Shown one piece after another: positions 57,612 through 64,000 of a DNA stretch of 64,000 nt (positions are counted from its first letter, which is position 1; each line of letters begins with the position of its first letter). The notes under the pieces were generated by a model. That model was given only the letters and a program-made list of their open reading frames with translations, was not told the DNA's origin and ran no database searches. This stretch comes from Symbiodinium natans. Taxonomy: Eukaryota > Sar > Dinophyceae > Suessiales > Symbiodiniaceae. The DNA lies in the NCBI GenBank assembly GCA_905221605.1, contig CAJNDS010002246.1:784458-848457 (forward strand), given 5' to 3'. A program made the position numbers and the translations under genes.

Positions 57612-60312
57612 TTAGGGTTTGGGCGGGGGCACAAAACCTACCCAGAAGCGCATGCGCTCCGCAACTCGGGCCAGATTTTTGCCTGCAAAGGGCTCCTCGC
57701 GTGAAGAACCCTAAAGAACTACCTGAAGCCCGTTTTTTGGGGGGGCTTCAGCTTGGCACGAGAAGAACTATATGGATGCATATACATGAACGGTTCAGAT
57801 TTTGGAGTGTGAGCAGCAAAACCAACCTGTACAAAGCCTTAACCATAGAGGCACCTGAGGGTTTAGGGTTTAGGTTTTAGGGTTTGGGTTTAGAGTTTAG
57901 GGTGTAGGGTTTGGGGTTTAGGGTTTAGGGTTTAGGGTTTAGGGTTTAGGGTTTAGGGTTTAGGGTTTAGGGTTTAGGGTTTAGGGTTTAGGGTGTCGGG
58001 TGTAGGGTGTAGGGTTTAGGGTTTCTTCCCAGGAACCCAAGACCATGGGCGGCCACGCACGCGAAGAAGACGCGCAGCACACGCGGCCAGAAATGGAGGA
58101 CCGGCGACAGTGCCGTGCGAATGGGCTTCTTGAGCGTGTAGGCCAAGAATGCTTCGTAGACACACCAGATTCTGGTATAGATGCTGGCCTTTCGGTTGTT
58201 AGGGTTTAGGATTTAGGATTTAGGGTTTAGGGTTTAGGGTTTAGGGTTTAGGGTTTAGGGTTTAGGGTTTAGGGTTTAGGGTTCAGGGTGGGGGGTCTTT
58301 TGGGCGACGTCTGGGTACTTTTGCCAAGGCTGAGACCCCCAAACCCCATGCACCGCCAGGATCCGCCAGGCACATCCCCCAGCAGTATGTTGCAAAAAAC
58401 CACACATCTAGGGTATTTTAACGTTAAACAACCCATTTAGGGTTTTTAGGGTTTTTTAACGTTAAAAAATTCTTTGAGCTCATGAAGAAACTCTTGGTTC
58501 TTTGTAGGGACCTGCAGCGTGAAGCTCGCGTTTCGGGGGTCTGGTGTTACTGTGAGGCAATGAGTGCCTCTCGACTCTTGCTTAGCAGGACCTTCAGGGG
58601 GGTGCGGGGGGTCGAAGGGGAAGGTGGAAGGGGGGGGGGTGGAAGGCGGGGGGGTGTACGAAGGGAAGCTTACGGAAGCTCAGTACAGGTACTGGCGGGT
58701 ACTCCATCATCGCCCTTCAAAGCCCTACTGTAAGGACATTGTGACTTGGAGCAGCCAAGACTGCGCTTCTAGTACTGAACCTGAAGTCCTAGACTAGCCA
58801 AAACCGGCCTAAAGCCCCAAACCCAAAAACCCGAAAGCCTTCAAAAACCCGTTAACACCCGAAAGCCTTGAACGCTTAAGCCCCCCCAAATCAAAGCACC
58901 CTCAACCCCTGACCACCAACCCCTGAACCCCCCGAACCCCCAAACCCTGAACTCCTAAACCCGAAAAATTGGGATGTTCCCCCTTATACAAACAGTCATC
59001 AATAGGGATTCTAACGGGGGGCTACTTTAATCCAGACAAGCCGAAAACGGGGAACATCCCAACCGAAACCCGCCTGATGGTTCGGGACAACCCCCCAAAA
59101 CCCTAAACCCTAAACCCTAAACCCTAAACCCTAAACCCTAAACCCTAAACAGCCTGATGGTTCGGGACCACCAGCATCTGCTGCGAGGCCGTGAGCGCCC
59201 GCGCGAACGGGGACTCCTCGGGAGAAGCGATGAGGTGGCCGATGTCCAGGTTCCTTGAGAAAAAGCTGGGGGGCTGCTAAGGGGGGGTAGGGTTTAGGGT
59301 TTAGGGTCTAGGGTTTAGGGTTTAGGGTTCAGGGTTCAGGGTTCAGGGTTCAGGGTTCAGGGCTTAGGGTTTAGGGTTTAGGGTTTAGGGTCTAGGGTCT
59401 AGGGTCTAGGGTCTAGGGTCTAGGGTCTAGGGTCTAGGGTCTAGGGTTTGGGGTTGCGGGCTGTGGGCTTTGCAGGGTCGAAAGTTTAAGGTTTGGGGCT
59501 TAGGGTGGTTTAGGGCTTCGGGTGGTGTTAGCTGAACCCAGCTGCTGGGGGTTCGACAGGAAGCAGACATAGGCGGCCGTGGCGCCCCGAGGCCAGCAAT
59601 ACGTGACCTGGGGTTTGGGGTGGGTTGAGGCTTAAAGGAAGGGTCGACACCCCTCTCCAGGATGTCATGCATCAGCTGTTGGGGCTGAGGTGTGTAGGGT
59701 TTAGGGTTTAGAGTTTTGGGTTTAGGGTCTACGGTTCAGGGTTTAGGGTTTAGGGTTTAGGGTTTCCGGTTCAGTAGGACCGGCAGCCTTGTCTGCGAAC
59801 TCAAAGACGCCCTCCGCCCAGCCATGGGTGATGAAGAGGTCGCAGTCAATCCCGTCCGGATGCTTCATCAGCGCCCAACTCCTTGAGACACCCCGATGTC
59901 ATGAACCTTTAGACTGAACCCGAACCCCTAAACCCCAACAAACCAACAAGCACCCAAGCCCAGAAGGATGTGAAACGGCGTGGGCCCAAAAGATGTCTGC
60001 TGCGTGCATTGCACGGCTCATCTTTCCAGCAGCTTCGGTGACAGGCTTGATGTACCTCGGCTAGTCAGCTCTTGGTACCGTGTCCCCCGCTCTCGCGATT
60101 TAGGGTTCGTGAGGTTTTCGGAAGTGAGGGCGACCGAGATTCTGCTCCGTCACGGTATACATGGACGGGCCCTTGACAAAGTCGGAGGGGTCGAAGGGGT
60201 CGCGGTCGGTAGGCTTGATCCGGCCATCACGGACCGCTTGAAGAACAAGCCGCCGAAATTGTTGGAGGTCGCTCAGAGTCACGGCCCATCTCCTGAACGC
60301 GGCAGTGCTTTG
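57612..60312 (-). CDS. TIR-like domain protein, cytosolic part of a probable receptor
   Basis: Exons: 60312-60146, 60055-60020, 59881-59788, 59607-59546, 59253-59154, 58188 to about 58060-58029, and terminal 57695-57612. In-phase pieces: GPSMYTVTEYIKPVTEAAGK, WALMKHPDGIDCDLFITHGW, AEGVFEFADKVTYCWPRG, CFLSNPQNLDIGHLIASPEE, SPFARALTASQQMLVVPNH, YTRIWCVYEAFLAYTLKKP. The F-I-T-H-x-W opening, the SPF..AL stretch and the R-I-W-C-V-Y-E helix resemble TIR-type folds, where the acidic residue of W-x-x-E is the catalytic or signalling site. The C-terminal exon (EPFAGKNLARVAERMRFW) runs into a CCCTAAA unit that supplies the TAA stop. The 3' edge of the 58188 exon is unresolved. The cytosolic TIR-like call is by motif only. 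Confidence 0.7.
58971..59060 (+). mobile_element. Copy of the GGGATGTTCCCCC inverted-repeat family
   Basis: Begins GGGATGTTCCCCCTTATAC and ends with the inverse GGGGAACATCCC, with AACAGTC and AATAGGGATT inside. About 90 bases, no coding capacity. It sits in the large intron between the TIR-like exons at 59154 and 58188. Confidence 0.65.
59072..59168. repeat. 17-bp direct repeat flanking a CCCTAAA array
   Basis: GCCTGATGGTTCGGGAC occurs at 59072-59088 and 59152-59168, with (CCCTAAA)7 between them. The right copy contains the last 15 bases of the TIR-like exon ending at 59154 and its GC donor. The layout is that of a target-site duplication around an inserted telomere-type array. Confidence 0.8.
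59290..59452. repeat. TTTAGGG/TTCAGGG/TCTAGGG array
   Basis: Blocks of TTCAGGG and then nine TCTAGGG units (about 59386-59448) follow one another. Each variant is locally homogenised. Confidence 0.9.
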
Positions 60313-60503
60313 CTGGAAGCTACCCGGCCTTAAACCCTCGACCCTACACCCTAAACCCCCAAACCCCTCAAGCCTACTCCCAAATCCCCAATTCCTCAAC
60401 CCCACACCCAAAGCCCCAAAATTTTGCCTAAACCCTGAACCCTAAATCCTAACCCCGAAGCGCCTGCCACCCTTAAACCCCCAAGCCCGATCCTCATCTC
60501 GAC

Positions 60504-60595
60504 GCTGTCGTGGAGCTTGGCCCCATCCCGTGGCACGGGAGATGCCGCAGCCGAATCTTCGGGCCTTCTGGTTGCAGGGGTGAGCGGTGACGGGG
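60504..60595 (-). CDS. Candidate juxtamembrane exon
   Basis: Island between the transmembrane exon and the first TIR-like exon. Two minus frames are open: a hydrophilic one with PEDSAAASPVPRDGAKLHDS, and one beginning near an ATG (MSPVTAHPCNQKARR). The first is more protein-like, but neither closes phase perfectly with both neighbours. If the second were a true start, the TIR-like part would be a separate cytosolic gene. Confidence 0.35.
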
Positions 60596-60746
60596 CTCAT
60601 TTTGGTGTTCTTCAGGCTTTCCTGACTCCGAAGGCTTTGGCTTCAGGGTTTAGGGTTTCGGGTTTCGGGTTTAGGGTTTAGGGTTCAGGGTTTAGGGTTT
60701 GTGGTTTAGGGCTGAGGCCCCCAAACACTCGAAAGGACGTGTGGGC

Positions 60747-63368
60747 CTGGACCCTTCCACGATCGGCTTGGCACAGTTGATGAGGTAGATGCAAGCCTAA
60801 GCTGCTTTTGGGGGTTTGGGGTTTGGGGTTTAGGATTTAGGGTTTAGGATTTGGATTAGGGTTTGGGGTTTGGGGTTTAGGCTCCAGGCCTTAGTTCGGG
60901 CTTAGCGTTCAGGGCTTAGGGTTTGGGGCTGGGCTGTTTCTTAGTATTCCTTTCTTTTGTTGTTTCTTTGCTTTCGTTCTATTTGTCTTTTACGGGGGGG
61001 GGGGGGGCTGTAGGGTTTACTTTGTAGGGTTTAGGGTTAGGGTTTGGGGTTTAGGGTTTATAGAAATTGTATAGGGTTTGGGTCCCAATAACGTTTTGAG
61101 CGAAAGTTTTGACCGAAACGTTTTGAGCGAAAGTTTTGACCGAAACGTTTTGACCGAAACGTTTTGACCGAAACGTTTTTTTTTTGAAACCACCTTTTCA
61201 TTTTTGGGGCTGGGGGCGGGCTGGGGCTGGGGCTGGGGCTGGGGCTGGGGGCTGGGGGCTGGGGCCTCCCGGCCTCCCGCTTTGGATTAATTTACTTAAA
61301 CTCTGTTTGTCAGCTGTTTAGACAAATATCTTTGAAAATTCAGATTGGTACCACATACAATTTCTATTTATTTTGTCTTGAGGGTTTAGGGTTTAGGGTT
61401 TAGGGTTTAGGGTTTAGGATTTAGGGTTTAGGGTTTAGGGTTTTGGGCTTAGGGTTTAGGGTTTAGGGTTTCAGGCATTGGGGGGGGGGGGGGGGGTTCG
61501 AGTCTTCGTACGCTTTCGCGGCTTTGGGGCTTGAGGGTTTTTGGGGCTCAGGCGGCCCGAGGGGCTGAAGGTTGTGGGGCTTAGGGTTTCGGGTTTAGGG
61601 TTTAGGGTTTTAGGGTTTCGGGTTTCGGGTTTAGGGTTAGGGTTTAGGGCTTAGGGTTTCGGGTGCAGGGGTTGCAGGATTCGGGGTTCAGGATAAAGCC
61701 TGTAAACCTTATAAACCCTGAACCCTAAAACCCTAAACCCGATAAAACCCTAAACCCTTTTAACCCTAAAACCCCAAACCCTAAACCCTAAACCCTAAGC
61801 CCTAAGCCCTAAGCCCTAAGCCCTAAACCCTAAGCCCTAAAGCCTAAACCGCGTCTGGGGCTTGGGGGGGGTTTCTTGCCACCCGGTGGCGATACATCCG
61901 ACGACCCCGGCTCCCAGGCAGAGGGGAGCGAGGACTGCCAGAAGGGATGGGTCGCCGCAGGCGACCGGGCCTGCTCAGGGGGGAACGTATGAGGGGTTTT
62001 AGGGTTTTTGGGTTTGGGGTTTGGGGTTTAGGGTTTGGGGTTTGGGGTTTAGGGTTTAGGGTTTGGGGTTTAGGGTTTAGGGTTTAGGGTTTAGGGTTTA
62101 GCGTGGGGCTGCGGGCAGCTGATGTTGGATCTAGCGCATGTCGTTTTGAATGCTTGTTAGAAGGAATTTACACAGCGCAACCGCCTTATAACCCAAGTAA
62201 GGCACATAGAACCCTGAAGCCTAAACGCCAAAATCTAAACCCTAAACCCTAAACCCGAAACCCTAAACCCTAAACCCTAAACCCGAATCATGAACATGCA
62301 GGTCTAGCCTAAACCACCAGCCCCAAGGCCCTGAACCCCAAGTCCCTGACACGCCAAACCCTAAAGCCCAAACCCATGAGCCCAAAAAATGGTTTAGGTA
62401 GTGCAGTTTAGGGTTTGCAGTTTAGGGTTTTGGGTTTGGGGTTTTGGGTTTGGGGTTTAGGGTTTAGGGTTTAGGGTTTAGGGTTTAGCGGTTCGCGGTT
62501 AGCGTTTAGGGTTTAGGGTTTGGGGCTTCGGGTTCCACGCCTTCACCCCCGCTGCTCGAGCAGCATCGGAAGTGGTAGGCCTCCCAGGATAAGGTGAACC
62601 TGGCAGGTCCCCAGAAGTCGCTGGGGTTTAGGGTTTCGGGTTTAGGGTTTAGGGTTTAGGGTTTAGGGTTTAGGGTTTAGGGTTTGGGGTTTAGGGTTTT
62701 GGGTTTTGGGTTTTGGGTTTCGGTGTACAGCTCAGATGGTGCAGATGGCTGGATGCCTTAGGGTTCACGGTTGAGGGCTCTCGAGGGCTGTAGGGTTTAG
62801 GGCTACTTCCAGGCTTGAACTTCAGGACTGTTCGGGGTGCTTCAGTGACTTGCAGGGGGGTTTATGAAGCTTGCAGGGGGGTTTCTGGTCTGGAAGCAAG
62901 GCAACACCCACACCTCGGATGTCACAACTAAGCCTTCGGCCCGAAATCCTAGGTCCAAAAACCTAAACCCGAAGCCCTACACCTTAAACCCTAAACCCTA
63001 AACCCTGAACCCTCAACCTAAACCTTGCAGTAAGGCTCAGGTCTCTGCAGGGCCTGGTGACACGCGGCTGGTAGCCCTCGGCACATCGGCAGGGGCTCTC
63101 CAGCGTGCCGCCATAGCATTGGCCTTCCCGGCGAGTGGCATTGCCTCGGCTTTTGCTGCTAGAACCTTAAACCCTACTTCGCAAGAGCCATAAACCCTAA
63201 ACCCTAAACCCCAAACCTCTCAGCCCCAGGCCACTCTAGAGTTTTCGGGGCGTGGGTGGTTTCAGCCGCGTGAGGCTTCAGGATATCGGGTTCCTCTCTT
63301 CCGCGACAGACGCTGAGGTCCTGGCAGGTGTCCTCTCCACCCAGGCTCGATCCGATTGGACACACATC
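60747..63368 (-). CDS. Cys-rich ectodomain and transmembrane exons, probably the 5' part of the TIR-like gene
   Basis: Exons in phase: 63368-63302 (CPIGSSLGGEDTCQDLSVC), 63144-63054 (EGQCYGGTLESPCRCAEGY), 62620-62556 (FWGPARFTLSWEAYHFRCC), 61970-61891 and 60796-60747. The last two join as one hydrophobic helix, LLAVLAPLCLGAGVVGC plus IACIYLINC. The Cys spacing is EGF-like without matching a named class. The next minus-strand exons leftward are the TIR-like ones, with no stop or start recognised between. A type I receptor is therefore the simplest reading, but the juxtamembrane exon (about 60595-60504) has more than one open frame and does not prove the join. N-terminal exons lie beyond or within 63370-64000. 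Confidence 0.6.
61088..61178. repeat. 14-bp tandem repeat (AACGTTTTGACCGA)n
   Basis: Six units alternating between AACGTTTTGACCGA and AAGTTTTGACCGA forms, followed by a T tract. A GGGGCT repeat follows at 61205-61265. Both lie in the intron between the two transmembrane-helix exons of the receptor gene. Confidence 0.85.
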
Positions 63369-63369
63369 C

Positions 63370-64000
63370 TGAGATTTGGGGTTGTTGGGTTTAGGGCTTA
63401 GGGTTTAGGGTTTCAAGGATTCGGTAGCAAATAAGAGTTCTTGAAGGTCGGTTTACCTAGCAAAAGCAAAGGGGCCACTGATCCCCAAACTCCAAACCCA
63501 AACCCGAAACCCTCAACTTCCGCTTCGGAAAGTTTTTCCCACTCTCCCACACCCTAAATCCTAAAATCTAGAAACCTAAAGCCCTCAAGTCCTACATGCT
63601 GCACCTTCGAGGCCACTGACCCCCCTAAACCCTAAACCCTAAATCCTAAACCCTAAACCCTAAACCCCCTTCACGTCAACCTTCTTGGGCTTCGGGCTTA
63701 GGGTTCCCTTGAGGCTGTTTGTGCTTCGGGCTTCGGGTTGATGGGGTGATTTGGAGGCCTTGGTTTTGGGGCTGCGGTTGGGGGCGTCTTTGGGCTTTTC
63801 AAGCTTAAGGTTGAGGGTATGGGGTTCGGGGCTTGGGGATTAGGGTTTAGGGTTTAGGGTTTAGGGTTTAGGGTTTTAGGGTTTAGGGTTTAGGGTTTAG
63901 GGTTTAGGGTTTAGGGTTTAGGGTTTAGGGTTACGGTTTAGGGTTTAGGGTTTAGGGTTTACGGCTTGCGGTCTTTAGCTACTTCCCAACAGCGGTGTAG
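63370..64000. other. Right end: arrays and short unique stretches, no exon recognised
   Basis: Contains degenerate CCCTAAA tracts, a TTTAGGG array (63838-63965), and unique stretches near 63420-63560 and 63660-63800. I found no convincing open exon on either strand, though N-terminal exons of the receptor gene are expected to the right. Confidence 0.4.

Noticed and set aside
59640-59690. Minus-strand exon LMHDILER
   Set aside because: The TIR-like exons on either side splice directly (FEFADK to VTYCWP) in phase, leaving no place for it.
1-64000. Window as a chromosome end or true telomere
   Set aside because: TTTAGGG and CCCTAAA arrays alternate in orientation throughout and flank exons of internal genes; a telomere would be one terminal array in one orientation.
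1-64000. CRISPR-like array of spaced repeats
   Set aside because: Units are telomere-type heptamers in tandem, spacers differ widely in length and many are protein-coding exons; the genome is eukaryotic.

Overview
The window looks like nuclear DNA of a dinoflagellate, most likely a Symbiodiniaceae-type genome. Three observations support this. Interspersed telomere-type heptamers (TTTAGGG/CCCTAAA) occur from end to end. All confidently modelled genes lie on the minus strand with short gaps between them. Most introns I could place start with GC or GA rather than GT, and their AG acceptors are usually followed by G, which is the splice-site usage known from this group. All exon models come from manual six-frame reading with reading-phase bookkeeping; no search was run.

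Layout, reading the minus strand from right to left. (1) 63368-57612: a probable membrane receptor. Cys-rich ectodomain exons lead into one membrane span, then a TIR-like cytosolic domain. The two halves may be one gene. (2) 57478-54342: a complete five-exon BTB-BACK-beta-propeller (NHL-like) gene of 570 residues. (3) 53427-47185: a multi-pass membrane protein of unknown family in ten exons. A frameshifted copy of its last exon lies at 46370-46645. (4) 45508-40474: a complete eleven-exon cellulose-synthase-like GT2 glycosyltransferase of about 763 residues, with DDG, DTD, TED and QRKRW all present. (5) 40105 to 8798 or beyond: a giant gene of at least 37 short exons. It encodes six Kelch repeats, a Ser/Thr-rich stalk, a REJ/GAIN-like region, a textbook GPS autoproteolysis motif ending in His-Leu-Ser, and then membrane-spanning exons. 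Its last exons probably lie in the poorly resolved leftmost 8 kb.

The islands between telomere-type arrays are largely exons. Nearly every island is flanked on its left by CCCTAAA and on its right by TTTAGGG. Each intron therefore begins with (TTTAGGG)n just inside the donor and ends with (CCCTAAA)n just before the acceptor, whichever strand is transcribed, and could fold into a long hairpin. Several introns are also bounded by short direct repeats resembling target-site duplications. Together these suggest introns that arose or spread as telomere-repeat-armed, introner-like elements. Other repeats include locally homogenised array variants (TTTAGGC, TTTGGGG, CTTAGGG, TTCAGGG, TCTAGGG, CCCTATAAA), several MITE-like inverted-repeat elements, minisatellites and long G tracts. 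I see no rRNA, tRNA or CRISPR array.
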